Shown: positions 21,416 through 33,879, counted from the stretch's first letter. The stretch: DNA of 64,000 nt from Cryptomeria japonica (GCF_030272615.1 NC_081409.1:531279791-531343790); one strand, 5' to 3'. Program-made: numbers and translations. Notes: generated from the sequence alone by a model not told the origin.

Positions 21416-22317
21416 AGGTCTACCCCTCTCATTTTAAATCTAACGAACGATTCCTAAGATCTCAATTACACTCTAGCGAATTCAAGTGAGCAAGCAATCA
21501 GTCATTCATCAAGCATTGAAGCGGAAGTGAAGTCAAGTTCAAGTACTGAAGATGGCATTCATGATCAATGTTTTATGAAGACATCCTACATGAGAACCTA
21601 AAAGATTTGTGTGGAGACGAACAAAACTTCATCAAGGTAAACATTGTGGTTTCAAGCATTACATTTCAGATTCAGTCTTTCCCTCAAAAGGAAAGTACCT
21701 TACCACAGTCTTTCATTACATTTGTCAATTCAATTTCATGGTTAATTCCAAAACTGGGGTTTGACCTAAGGCAAACCCCTATTCCCAACATATTTCCCTT
21801 TCTTTCTGTGTGTAAACCTCAGTTTTCGAATTAACCATGAAATTGAATTGATAAATGAAATGAAAATAGGTGCAGAGTTGTACTCAAGAAATCTAGCAGA
21901 GTTAAAAGTGACGAACAGGTTTAGCTTTCGATGGCCGAAAATTCGAAAGACCAAGGCGAATCTATACTACTTAGTCTCAAAAAAATAGGTCGAACTTCTG
22001 GGAATAGGTCCAACACATCTTCTTTTGCCTAGATCCAAGTTTGTGGCTCAGTGGGATATCTGTAGCTTACTGTTTGTGTCAAATTGCTTCAATAATTCAT
22101 TGTTTTGCCCTAATTTCATAATCAATCAAATCCAACTTAGAAAGAGGATAAGTCAAACAAACCAGTTGAATTCAATCAGAATCTCAATCTCTTTCCCACA
22201 AGGATTGAGCCTAGATCTATTGGGTTTAATCTTCTTTCAATGTAATTGGATTAATTAAGTTTGTTAGTTGTTTTATTATCTTAAACCCTAATTCCTAATT
22301 TTCCATCCATTACATTT

Positions 22318-22333
22318 TGGTGAACCCAACATC
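22318..22333 (+). other. Element B primer-binding site
   Basis: Three T bases after the LTR the sequence reads TGGTGAACCCAACATC. It starts with TGG as a tRNA-primed site should, but I cannot name the tRNA. Confidence 0.45.
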
Positions 22334-22664
22334 TTGCATGCTTAATTCTGATTTTCTATCTCAAATCTGATTGTTTATGCCTTTTAAAATTCAAATTTGC
22401 ACTCATAAATTGAATTTCATAAATTTAGAGGTTAAATTCACAAAAAGCCTAAATTATTATTCTAAAATTAACTTATGGGTTGCATAATTTTTCAAGTGTA
22501 TTTTTAGATCTGATTATTACGACATGTTATGATTTAAAGGCATTTATTGTTCCAAATCTCAAATCAAGTTGCTTAATTAATTGGATAATCAATCATTTTT
22601 ACAACAAATTGCATTGCTTAATCATAGTTTTCAATTCTTGCATTCAAATTTCCCTCATTTTTGC

Positions 22665-24080
22665 ATGAGTTTTGTTACAATTACTCCTACATACAATATT
22701 CCCATGAGAAGTTGTAGAATTAAGGCTTCCCAAAGTTTAATCACTAAAGGTATGGAACTTCAATTGAATCACTTATTCCATGAGAATGTTGGTGCTTCCT
22801 CTAATCTAACTAATAACATCATTTATCCCCATTCTCCTCATAATTCTCATGATGTGGATGAATCGCTAACTAGGGTTACTATTGACAAATTGGAGAAGAC
22901 TGACAATGAATTTGAAAATCTTCAACAATGGATGAGTAAACAATACTCGAAAAGTGAGGCAATCCCTTTAATTGGAGGATTAAAAAGAATGGTGAAAAGT
23001 GATAAAATTGGTGTTGATTTGTTGTGTGGCCTTGCTCATATTGTTGACACTGATATCATGCCAATCAAAAGTTGTGCTGAAGTCCTTGGTTACTCTCAAC
23101 CCACTAGTCAAGTCAATTATTTCATTCCTATGCCTACATCCTTGCCTAGTGTGCCTACATTTACATCTCCTATCATGGCTACTTCCACACAAAATGTTAA
23201 TTCTACACATGTTAGTTATGGAGGCAATCCTGTTAATCAATATTCTTACATACCTCCTTCTGTGAGTCTTCCATTTGTATCCCAAACATTTCCCATACCA
23301 TCACACCTTTATGTTCCACCTCCTTATTCTCAACCTCCACCTACATATAACAATGTTACTCCTCCATCCCAATCCAACATGTCCAATTTCAATCCATCCA
23401 CCGAAGCAACCATCAATAATCTAACCCAAACTATTACATCCCTTCAACAACAATTGGCTTCCATTACTCAATCCAAGTTTAATGTGCCCACATTTGATGT
23501 AGCAAGCCCATTATCCGATGATATTATCTGTGTGGTTCCCCCTAAACATATGGAAGTCCCTCAATTGAAATTATATAATGGAAAAGGTGACCTCTTGACT
23601 CATGTAAAGACATTTCAAACTTTGTGTAGTGATTTTGCCTATGACCAAAGACTTATGGCTAAATTGTTTACTAGAACCTTTAGAGATAAAGCTTTACAAT
23701 GGTATTGTTCTTTGTCTCCTTATTCTATTACATCATTACAACAATTGGCTAATGCTTTCATTCAACAATTTCAAAATAATATTGGTCCTAAAATTACTTT
23801 GACTGATTTGATTCATTGTAAGAAAGTAGTTAAAGAAAAAGTGACTGATTTCATTGGTAGCTATAAACATTTGTATTCTCAAATTGCTTATCAAGTGGCT
23901 GATTATGACGTTCAAAGAATTTTTATTGCTAATTTACAAAAAGACATTAGAGATTAACTTTTATTTTCTGAGTTTGCTTCCTTTACGCAATTGTGTGCAG
24001 TGCTCCATAATTATCATCTTCAAGTGAGTCAATTTGAATCAGCTCCTTCAATGGCTCAAGTTGATAAGAATGAGGGTGTT
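22665..24080 (+). pseudogene. Gag, element B
   Basis: The ATG at 22665 is preferred over the earlier in-frame ATG at 22581, because the residues from MSFVTITPTYNIPMRS onward look like protein rather than leader. The N-terminal half is low-complexity (Pro/Tyr/Ser-rich, 23100-23400). The capsid core follows with VPQLKLYNGKGDLLTHVKTF, FTRTFRDKALQWYCSL and IQQFQNNIGPKITLTDL. A TAA at 23955 interrupts the end of the core. The same frame then continues (FSEFASFTQLCAVLHNYHLQ) until a 19-base direct repeat near 24100-24136 shifts the frame. Confidence 0.7.
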
Positions 24081-24414
24081 CAGCAATCATTTGTGTACTT
24101 CAAACCGAACAAGGGTTTTCAAACCGAACAAGGGTTACATCAAGATAAATGACAATATCAACACTCAAGTGGCAGCCATGACATCAAGTGTGGCCCCTTT
24201 ATCAAAATACTTTAGAAAAGAATTTACTCCTCAATTTGAGTCTTTGTATAGTATAATGTCGAAGTTGAAAAATGCTAATGTGTTAAAACTTCCTCCCATC
24301 AAGCCAATCGATACTTCTAAACCATTGCCATCTTATCATGATCCCAAAACCTTTTATCAATATCACCGTGAACCTAGCCATGATACTGAGAAATGTTATA
24401 CATTAAGGTGTTAG
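24034..24414 (+). pseudogene. Gag C-terminal segment, element B
   Basis: It includes FYQYHREPSHDTEKCYTLR, a degenerate zinc-knuckle-like segment (Tyr for the first Cys) seen before the protease in Tat/Ogre-side gypsy elements. It ends at a TAG at 24412-24414. The following residues IQDYIDNN continue in the same frame. Confidence 0.55.
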
Positions 24415-24456
24415 ATTCAAGACTACATTGATAACAATACTATATCTATAGCTGGT

Positions 24457-25068
24457 GTGAATGATAAAGGAAACAAGTCTATAGCTCATCCTAATCAAAA
24501 CCTCCAAATCTTCACCAATCCTTTGCCTTCTCACTCTACTAATGTTGTTGAGTTTGAGTCTCTTGCCTTTTCTCCTAATGACCTTGGTATGGAATCTAAC
24601 AATGTTGTGAATCTTGTGGATAAACCTATGCCTCCTAAAGATCTGTGCATTACTTTTGATCCTAGTGAGACTATTGTTGCACCTGATGGCCCATTGTATA
24701 TCACTGTGAAGATCAAAGACAAAATCTCACGAGGAGTGCTCATTGATCCAGTGTGTATGGTGAATGTGACTACTGAAGAATATCTTTATACTTTACAATT
24801 GCATCAAGTTACATATGATAAATCTAATGTGATGGTCAAGGTGTGTGATGGTTTCTCTTGTCCTACTATTGGTTCTATTACTCTCCCTGTTGAGATTGGT
24901 ACTAAGCGCTTAGATGTGACTTTTGCTATCATTCCTACATCGGATCAATTTTGTGTGAAGTTGGGACATCCTTGTCTCTCTTCCATGAAAGCTACTCCTT
25001 CTACAATCCATAAATGTTTGAAATTCCCGCATAATGGCACTATCATAACAATTAATCATAGCCTTTAG
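24457..25068 (+). pseudogene. Aspartic protease, element B
   Basis: About 203 residues. The catalytic loop reads VLIDPVCMVNV where a D-[SG]-G triad is expected, so the second and third positions are lost. LGHPCLSSMKATPSTIHKCL corresponds to the conserved 'LGRPW...AVPSTxHQ' segment after the active site. The fold assignment is sound; activity is very unlikely. Confidence 0.65.
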
Positions 25069-25184
25069 CAACCCACAGTGAAGCGTGATAATTTCACCCT
25101 TGATTACTTTCGGAAAAACAACCTGAACCTCTTAAGCCTCGAAGTGACATCCTTTTCTTATCTTATCAGAAATGGAAAAATGAG

Positions 25185-25954
25185 GTGATCATGTCCTTGA
25201 GTAAACCTAGATATCCTATACCTATAGATATTCCTCCTCATAATGGACTTGGTATTATTCCTACTTCTATTCCTCCCATATATGCCTCAATCCCACCTCC
25301 TACATCGTACAAAGGAAAGCGCTTGGCATCTTCTATGTCTCAACCTAGTATGGCTTCTCTCATTCCTCCTTTAAAGGAAGACAAGAAACCTATGTCTATT
25401 GATCCTCAACCTTCACAAGTCTCGGCTAAAACTAAAAGGAATCGTTGTGTGAGAGAGCACCGACGAAGACGTCGTGCTAAGGCTCATGAAGTTGCTTCCC
25501 TAACCATTTCCTCTCCGTAGACACCAAATGTTGACTCGATACCATTTGTCTAGCCTTCGCCTAGCCCTAGGGGGAAGTTCAACCTTAATCACCAAGATTA
25601 AAAATGCTTAAGAAAGATGATGGTTCATGCTCTTTTCACATTCGAGATCCTATTTTTATTAATCTAGATGATGATATGGATGATGATGTTGTTCATGCTA
25701 ACAATGTTGATTCTAATGATTTTGATGATATGTATGAGCTTATTGATGTTAATCATGATTTATCTTCACATTTTTCAAAAGCATTAACCCTAGCTCCTAG
25801 CAAGAAACAAAGTAACTCATCATTAGAGCATGGTCCTTGTTTGGAACTTGCAATAGCTCCATCTACTATGCTCGAATTAGCTCCTCTTGCATCTTGTCCA
25901 CCTTCCTTAAATAATGTTCAGCAAGATTGGGAGGTGGATGATTTGTTTGATTAG
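25185..25954 (+). pseudogene. Post-protease ORFs, element B
   Basis: 25185-25520 is Pro/Ser-rich with a basic tail (HRRRRRAKAHE). 25604-25954 is acidic (DDDMDDDVVHANN). They follow the protease where RT would start in an autonomous element, but carry no RT motif. I cannot assign a function. They may be the tail of a gag-protease polyprotein in a family that dropped pol. Confidence 0.4.
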
Positions 25955-26433
25955 CTTCATTCGTGCCATAGATCCTCTCTTGTGTGTTTACTTGTTTGTA
26001 ATGTGCTTCCCCTATGATGTGTTGCTTGATATGTTTTTGTGTTAAGTTAGGTTCTCTTTGGATGACCCTTGTTACTTTGTTGGTGCAATCTAATAAAGAG
26101 GCTGAATCTATTGTGACATTCTTCTATTTGTATCTCAATTCTTCTACATGTTGTCCCTTATGTTGTCTACTTGGGGACGATGAAAAGTACTGAGATCTCT
26201 TTTGGTCTCTTCCATGTTGACTAAAAAAGACATATGTTCCCTTCTTCCATTGTTCCACTACCTTTAGGGGATGGGATCAATTCAATACAAATATCCTTGA
26301 TATACATTATTTATCATAAGAGCATACTGACCCTAGAGTAAGTGCATCCCTTATGTACTCTTTCATATATGTTTTCTGACCATTATCCTTTGATTTGTCC
26401 TTCTTGGGGGCATCTCATTATGGTAACAAGCTT
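25955..26433. other. Element B 3' untranslated-like stretch
   Basis: No ORF or motif. A T/G-rich sequence follows the last ORF up to the hAT-like insertion. The sequence resumes at 27143 and runs to the A1 LTR at 27184. Confidence 0.4.
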
Positions 26434-26441
26434 GTCTTTTG

Positions 26442-27134
26442 CATAGTTTTAAAACTCCTAGACTCGCCATGGACTCGCGAGTCCCTTGGCGGGCCGAGTC
26501 AACTCACCAAGGACTCGCAAGCCGAAACCTGGCGAGCGCGAGTCTTTCCCATGGACTCGTGCAAGACTTTCGCTTGGACTCTCGAGTCTTTTGACTGGAA
26601 TCGCGCGATCCAGAAAACACGCCCAGCAAGCTAATAAAGTGTTTTTTTTTAACTTTTTTCATTCATTTGGGTTTGTTTCTTGGTCAAAACAGGTTTGTAG
26701 GGTTTGAAGGAGGAGAGGAAACAAGATTAAATTGAGCTCAAGGCTTGAAAAATTGAGCTATATTAGGAGAAGTGCAAAGAAGAAATGTAATCTTCTCTTT
26801 AGTTTGTTCATTGTTGTTTTTCACATTTGGCCATATCATTATATGTAATTTTGTACACATTTATAAACTTGTGTTGCTATGATACATTTTAGAGTTTGAA
26901 ACTATGAATATGAATGATGAAATTTCAAATATTGAGTGTTTGGAGATCATATGACATGTGTAATGTTTCAATTATGGCTCTTATGTTCTCTAAATGCATT
27001 AATTTCTTTATGTTTTTTTGGTAAAACTACGGGTTTTTTTTTGCCGAGTCCTTTCGCGAGTCTTTCACAAGTCCAAGTCCGAGTCCAATATTTGGTTTGC
27101 CGAGTTCGTGGCTAGTCCGAGTATTAAAACTATG
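26442..27134. mobile_element. hAT-like non-autonomous DNA transposon (693 bp)
   Basis: The left end is CATAGTTTTAAAACTC and the right end GAGTATTAAAACTATG: 16-bp inverted terminal repeats with one mismatch. Perfect 8-bp duplications GTCTTTTG flank it at 26434-26441 and 27135-27142. Eight-base duplications are the hallmark of hAT transposons, although this terminus is not the commonest hAT one. The first ~150 and last ~100 bases are packed with GACTCG/CGAGTC words in both orientations, giving long imperfect inverted ends. There is no transposase ORF, so it must have been moved in trans. Confidence 0.8.
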
Positions 27135-27411
27135 GTCTTTTGGATGCATGCCACCTTAAAGCAATTGCTCTCAATAAAGCATATGTAACATCCCCTTTTC
27201 CGCTCTAGTTTGTTTTGGGGTCTGTTGGCCAATCCCGAGATCCGTTGGTCAGTTAGAGGCAAAATTAGGGTTTCCTATTTTCTAGGAGGATGTTTTGGCA
27301 ATTCTGGTGGCTTGCATGTTGGAGTTTTATAGTTTTGATTCTGGATTCCTTTTGAGTTTTCAGAAAGCTTCGCAATGATGGTACATGCTTAGCAATCAGC
27401 GGAGTTTGGTA

Positions 27412-27690
27412 AACTTACTATTTCTAGTAACTGGGGGCAAGGATAGCTTACTTTTCTGGGTTTTTCTGGGTTTCCAGAGAGCCTCGCGATGGTGTGACAT
27501 GCAACAAATCTGAAGACTTTTCCGGATTTACTATTTTTAGTAAGTTGTGGCGGGTGCTCAATATGTGATTAAATTGCATTTGGACATACTATTTTTAATA
27601 GTATGCTATTTTTAGTAAGTGACAGTTGCTTCCCGGTTGTGCCCTAACGGAGTTTGGAGACACTTACTATTTTTAGTAAGTACTATTTTT
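27412..27690. repeat. Repeated ACTTACTATTTTTAGTAAGT-type hairpins, U3 of A1
   Basis: Palindromic words recur around 27414, 27530, 27588, 27606 and 27662, each pairing ACTTACTA-like with TAGTAAGT-like arms around T-rich loops. The equivalent region of A2 (46525-46735) has the same arrangement. Confidence 0.65.
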
Positions 27691-28279
27691 AGGGTTTTGG
27701 GTTGAGCCAGTGCAGCACAGGCTATTTATGGTAGTCTAGCTTGGCATGATGATCTAGAGATTCAGTGCTATTTTTGGCAAGCAAATTGGCTTCAGCTTCT
27801 TCAGCTTGATTATATGATCAAATGGACCTAGTCATTTATTAATTAAATGACTTAAGTTATTTCTGCTTTTTGAGGGCGTCCATCTTAAAAATATTTTATT
27901 AAAAATTTTAATCTTTAAAAACATGTAAACAAGCGCTTATGTTGGGCGATTCCTTGTTGAGGAAAAATGTTTTATTAAGTGAAATATTAGCTAAGGCATA
28001 AGGGAGAAATAAGTTAATTTTGCAATATATTTCACTTATTCATATTAGACGCCTAAGGAGGAATAAGTTGATTTTATAATATAATGCACTTTATCACCTT
28101 TGGACGCCACATTATGCTTTATTGATATTTTTATGAAGTATATTTGCCTCTTAGTGAAGGTCGATTTGGGGAAAAGGAGAAATGAAATGTAAATTTCAAA
28201 ATAATATGAAGTGAATGTGCATTTGGGTTTGGCATCCATTTGGAAGGAATGTGAAATTGAATTTGGAGACAAAAAAGGC

Positions 28280-28287
28280 TATAAATA
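28280..28287 (+). promoter_or_regulatory. TATA box, LTR A1
   Basis: TATAAATA, in the same context as 47140-47147 in LTR A2. Confidence 0.6.
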
Positions 28288-29091
28288 AGAGTGTTGGGCT
28301 TTTGTTTTGGTATCCAAGAAATTTATAACGAAGTGTTATCGAAATACTGTTGGAATGCTTCGAGGAATGCTTACCTCCTAGACTATTTGCTTAGCTTCTT
28401 GCTTGAAAGATCGCGACTAGTTGAGTTTGGTGATTGTTCTTCACTCAGAAGGATGGATGGATTCATTGCTAGTGTGTGTTCGAGTGTTCAAATTCTAGAG
28501 TGTTGTGTGTGGATTTTCAAGTTGCTGGTTTTGGTGTGGCTGTAGCATGTTTTCGTTCATAACTCTCTGTTCGTGTGTCAGTTCATTCTGGGTAGTGGCT
28601 CGTTCTCTTCTTATGCCCCAAGCAATTATGCTTGTAAGTTTGTAGTGCTTAGTGTTGAGTATTTATTTTTTTAAATGCAAATTGTACTTCTGCCCTAGTC
28701 GTACTATGTTGGGCTGCTTGGGAATGCGTGCATAAATTCGTTTGGGGGTTTTGGCTGAAGTTTGTTGGTTCTAACCTTATCGCCTGCCTTGTATCTTTCA
28801 TTTGCATCCGTTTTGGGATCTTTCCATTAAGTGTGGGTTGAGTTAGAAGTGTTTTTTGTGGGGTTTAGTGTTGTTGGTCTGCATTTCCAGCTTGTTGTTC
28901 ATGTATATCAGATTTTCGAATTCGAGGTTGGAGTTGTTTTTCGGGTGTGTGAGTTCATTGGTTTAGTAGGAAAGGTACTAGTTATTATTTGCAGTTGTTG
29001 GGCTTGTTATCAGCACTTGATTTACCATTCATATTCATCTTGTAATGCCGGTTAGTAGTACTAATAGCAAGTTTCTTGATTACTCTTAGTC

Positions 29092-29106
29092 CCACTGCAT
29101 AAGTGG
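29092..29106 (+). repeat. Leader stem-loop, A1 (unit upstream of L)
   Basis: CCACT and AGTGG pair around GCATA. This is the first of the stem-loop series that continues at 34732 on the other side of element L. Confidence 0.5.
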
Positions 29107-29123
29107 AAGAGGTTGGCTTTGCC

Positions 29124-29608
29124 TGTTAAAATTAGTCTCAGTCGTAAAATCGTAATCTGTTTATTAGCACCAGAAACTCGATTTTATGTTACTTGCGATT
29201 TATTAACATTCATTTAAGTTAGTATTAAACTAACATGTTAAGTTGCTAAATGCAATGGTTGGTTTAAGTAAATCCCGCCGGTGTAGAAGGATCGTGGCTC
29301 CACACAGGGGTCACGACCCTATGTGGAACCACGTGGTTCCACATAGGATCGTGACCCCCTGTGGAGCCACGATCCAATGAAGACAAGTTATATATATCCG
29401 CCACCTTTATTAAACAAAACAATAAGAATGATACATGCAGTGAGTGGTAAAAGATATAAGTGCTTGGTCTTCGTATCTACAGAGGCAAACTGATAAGACA
29501 TAAAAATCAGTTTTATATTTCTTCAAACCATCACTAGAAAACAGTATAAATTCATTGTCTCAGAATTCTGATTGTTCTGAAAGCCAACACAGTCTATTTA
29601 CATTTACA
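29124..29608 (+). repeat. Element L 5' LTR
   Basis: 485 bases; contains the near-perfect palindrome at 29289-29375 followed by TATATATA near 29388. It ends CATTTACA directly before TGGTATCAGAGC. Confidence 0.9.
29289..29375. repeat. 87-bp palindrome in LTR L
   Basis: The left arm begins GGATCGTGGCTCCACA and the right arm ends TGTGGAGCCACGATCC. The arms meet at CCACGTGG with only one base indel and one mismatch along about 43 bases. The centre is CACGTG, the G-box core. It is repeated at 34299-34385 in the 3' LTR with one more change. Confidence 0.88.
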
Positions 29609-29620
29609 TGGTATCAGAGC
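29609..29620 (+). other. Element L primer-binding site
   Basis: TGGTATCAGAGC immediately after the LTR, complementary to the 3' end of plant initiator tRNA-Met. Confidence 0.88.
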
Positions 29621-29684
29621 CTAACTACATAAGATCCGAATAGACTAAAAGCGAAGTTTACATATCAGATCGAAGATTTCTAAA

Positions 29685-32600
29685 ATGGCTAACATAATCA
29701 AATTCGAGGACAGACTCGAAGGAGCAGCAAATTTTGTGGCTTGGAAAGTCAGAATTATGATAGTCTTAAAAGAGAATAAAGTAATCAAATTCATAAAAGA
29801 AGACAAGCCTGAACCTGAAGACGAACCTGAGAAAACTGTGTGGAATGAGGGAAATGATAAAGCTGTAAAAATCATGATAGATGCAGTAAGGGATCACATA
29901 ATACCACTTATATTAAAATATGACAATGCTTATGAAATGTTCAAAACCCTTGAAAAGACGTATGAGATAAACAATCCGAGCAAAACCCTAGCTCTAAAAA
30001 GACAGTTGAACCACATAAGTATAAATAAAGGTGAAACAATAAACTCATACTTCATGAGGATAGGTTCACTCAAAGATCAACTGCAAAAACTTGATTATCA
30101 TGTTGAGAAGCAAGAACTATCAATGATTACCCTAGACGGATTACCTGAATCCTGGGAATCATTCAAACAAGGCATAAATGCAAGGGATAAATTTACAGAA
30201 TTTGATCGACTAAGGGATGACTGCCTCCTTGAAGAGTCAAGGCAAATGAAAGGGGGAAATCACAAAACTAAAGATGAGGACCTCCACATTCTGAATATTG
30301 ACTCTCGTAAGAAAGGCAAGAAGAGAAACTTCAAGAAGAGAAAATTCCATCATGGGAAAATCTTTCATAAGAAAGACATGTCAAAAATCCAATGTCATAG
30401 ATGTGATCAGTACGGACACATGTCATTTAATTGTCCTGACAAAATAAAACAGCAGGCATCATTCGCCAAAGTAGAGAGGAACACAGAACTTGAATCTGAG
30501 AAGTTTGTATTATATTCAGCACTATCAAGTCAAGCTTCAAACAAATCTAACACTTGGGTGATAGACAGTGGATCGTCAAGACATGTCACCGGATTCAGAG
30601 AATTACTAGACTCAAAGGATGAGGGATCAAATGAAGAGGTAACAATAGGGGATGACTCTGCACATCTTGTAAAAGGTGTCGGGACATGTACAATCAGACT
30701 GAAGTCTGGAATCTCAATCCAACTCACCGGGGTACTATTTGTACCAGGCATCAAAAGGAACTTAGTCTCTATCTCTGCACTTGAGGATGATGGATATAGA
30801 GTCTCATTCATAGAAGGAAAGGTAACGGCATGGCCAAAAACATCTACCTTCAAAAGAGCACAAGTGATTGGTTACAGGCAAGGACACCTATATGAATTGT
30901 GTAATGAGCCAAATCAAACCTTACTTCATGAAGTCATAGATCAAGCAGAAATTTGGCATAGAAGACTAGGGCACTTACATTTTTGTGCTCTACCCTCTAT
31001 GGAGAAATTAGTCACAAGACTACCTAAACTAAAGCCAATTCATTCAGATGTTTGTAAAGGATATGCACTAGGGAAAAACACTAAAAGCTCTTTTCCCTGC
31101 AGTTCTAGAAAAACTAAAGGAGTACTAGAACTAGTTCACTCTGACTTATGTGGGCCTATGTCTGAACCATCACTAGGAAACGCATTATACTATGTAATCT
31201 TTGTAGACGATTTTTCTAGGAAAACTTGGATTTATTTCCTTAAAAGTAAAGAATCTGAAGATATTCTTAGGAAATTTGAAAAGTTCAAATTTATTACAGA
31301 AAATCACTCTGGTAGGAAAATCAAAACCCTTAGGACTGACAATGGTAGGGAATACACATCAGAAGTATTTAAAGAGTTTTGTAAAGATGTTGGGATTAAG
31401 AGGGAGTTCACTGTACCCTACAATCCTCAACAAAATGGGGTTGCTGAAAGAAAAAATAGAACAATAGTAGAAGCAGCAAGGGCTATGTTGTTAGATCAAA
31501 ACCTAGAAACTGCACTTTGGGGAGAAGCCACTAATACCGTTGTATACATTCAAAACAGATGTCCTCACTCTCATATTGGTGACAAAACTCCTGAAGAAGT
31601 CTTTACTGGAATTAAACTTGATATTAGCCATCTCAAAATATTTGGATGTCCTGTGTATATTCATGTACCTAAGGAGAAAAGAACTAAATTAGAACCTACT
31701 AGACAGAAAGGGATTTTTGTAGGATATAGTGAAACATCTAAAGCCTACCGAATATTCATCCCTGGTCAAAGACAAATAGAATTAAGCAGAGATGTCATAT
31801 TTGAGGAAGATATAGCTATTAACAAAACAAGGAGTTCCATCACACCTGAAATCCCAACTAATTCCATTAATTTGGAAAAAGATTCTCTTTCTGAAGTTCA
31901 GAGGGAGTATCCTGAGGATAACACCTTGGAACTTGAGAACACTACAATAGAGAATCCCAGGAAGAGACCACTATGGGCCACTAAAACAGTACAGGAAGCA
32001 AAATCCTTTGCAGCACCTAGAGGAAAATTTAGAGAAAGCAAAAGACCTTCAAAGTTTTCTAGCTATGTTACTCTAATGACAGACCTCATAAATGCTGAAC
32101 CTTCAAGTGTCGAAGAGGCTCTTAAACAGCAAGTATGGAAGGATGCCATGATAGAGGAATATCAATCTATCTTAAAGAATGATGTGTGGAAAATTGTGCC
32201 TAGACCTAAAGGAAAATCAGTTGTATCTTCTAAATGGCTCTTTAAGATTAAGCATGCTGCTGATGGCAGTATAGAAAAACATAAGGCAAGATTTGTTGCT
32301 TGAGGTTTCTCACAGAAGGAAGGAATTGACTATGAAGAAACATTTGCACCTGTTGCACGATACACTTCTGTCAGAACAATCCTGGCTATAGCAGCATCTA
32401 AAGGATGGAAAGTTCATCAAATGGATGTAAAAACTGCATTTTTGAATGGAACAATTGAAGAAGAAGTATATCTAGAGCAACCTGAGGGATTTGAGGTAAA
32501 TAATGCTAAAACACATGTATGCAAGTTAGAGAAAGTACTGTATGGATTAAAACAAGCTCCCAGAGCATGGTATGAAAGAATTGACAGTTACTTATTAGAA

Positions 32601-33623
32601 ATAGGTTTCTCTAAGAACGATGCTGATCCAAATCTGTACTTCAAAATAATCAAAGGTGAAATGTTGATACTCATATTATATGTAGATGACTTATTAATTA
32701 CAGGCGAAGATCATCTCATTGCAAAGTGCAAACAGGAACTAGCTTCAGAGTTTGAGATGAAGGATTTAGGTCTACTCCATTATTTCCTTGGATTAGAAGT
32801 ATGGCAAAAACCAGATGGTATTTATCTAAATCAAGGTAAATATACCATTGACATTCTGAAGAGATTTGGAATGATGAATTGTAAGCCAATGTCATCCCCT
32901 ATGGAAACAAACCTACATAAACTAAAAGAAGCTATAGCAGATTCCAAATTTGCAGATTCAACATTATACAAACAGATTATTGGATCATTAATGTACCTAG
33001 TCAATACCAGACCTGATATATGTTATGCAGTAAATGCACTCAGCCAAAACATGGTTGAACCCAAAGAAATACATTTGGTTGCAATAAAGCATATATTGAG
33101 ATATCTACGAGGTATCTTGGACTATGGACTGCATTATGAACACACTGCATTGAACCTACATGGATACTCTGATTCAGACTGGGCTGGAAGCGTGATAGAC
33201 AGGAAGAGCACTTCAGGATGTTGTTTCAGCTTAGGATCAGCTATGGTATCTTGGATCTGCAGAAAACAATCATCTGTAGCTCAGAGCTCCACAGAAGCTG
33301 AATATATAGCTGCATCCATGGCAGCTAAGGAAGCCGTATGGTTGAGAAAATTGATAGTAGGACTGTTTGGTGAAAGTCTGAAGCCTCCTATCATTCATTG
33401 TGACAATCAGAGCTGCATTAAACTTTCAGTGAATCCAGTTTTCCATAATAGATCCAAGCACATTGAGATCCCATATCACTATGTAAGAGACATGACAGAG
33501 AGAAAGGTAATAAGACTGGAATATGTCAATACAAGAGATCAGACATCTGACATTCTCACCAAACCCCTAGCAAGAGTGAAAATTGATCACTTCAGGAGGT
33601 ATCTTGGTATGGTTAAAATGTAA
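29685..33623 (+). pseudogene. Copia gag-pol polyprotein, element L, one nonsense codon
   Basis: A single frame of about 1,312 codons. Gag starts MANIIKFEDRLEGAANFVAW; knuckle CHRCDQYGHMSFNC (Cx2Cx4Hx4C) near residue 236; protease WVIDSGSSRHVTG near 290. The integrase zinc region is HRRLGHLH...VCKGYALGK, where Tyr replaces the second Cys. The integrase core has Asp in HSDLCGPM, Asp in RTDNGREY and Glu in NGVAERKN. The RT has KTAFLNG and YVDDLLITG, and RNase H has SDSDWAGS and SSTEAEYIAAS. Residue 873, at 32301-32303, is TGA within the conserved RT entry segment, splitting the frame. A CGA-to-TGA change would account for it. This one stop plus the lost zinc ligand suggest recent inactivation. 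Confidence 0.92.
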
Positions 33624-33879
33624 TTGATGTCTAAAAATTATGTAAACTTCTTGGTCATATATTTGAGTATATGAAGTATGTAACCTTTCCCTGTGTTCAT
33701 TCCTAAAGGATGACAATTCTTTAGTTAATGAACACTTGTATTTTAACATTGTAAGGTGACGATCTTATAAATGTTTGGAAGATCATATAAACTGAAAATC
33801 AGACAATTTGAATATCAGTAATATGATAAGTTATAGTAGACATTATGTAAGCGGATTAATGTTGGTGCACATACTATAA

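Larger units (their letters stand above)
21067..22314 (+). repeat. Element B 5' LTR
   Basis: 1,248 bases, with TATAAAAGG at 21407-21415, two hairpins at 21237-21296, and a 45-bp inverted duplication (21719-21763 against 21813-21857) absent from the partner LTR. It ends CATTACA before the primer site. Confidence 0.75.

Noticed and set aside
26395-26707. ORFs 26395-26634 and 26486-26707
   Set aside because: They are formed by GACTCG-type words at the end of the hAT-like element.
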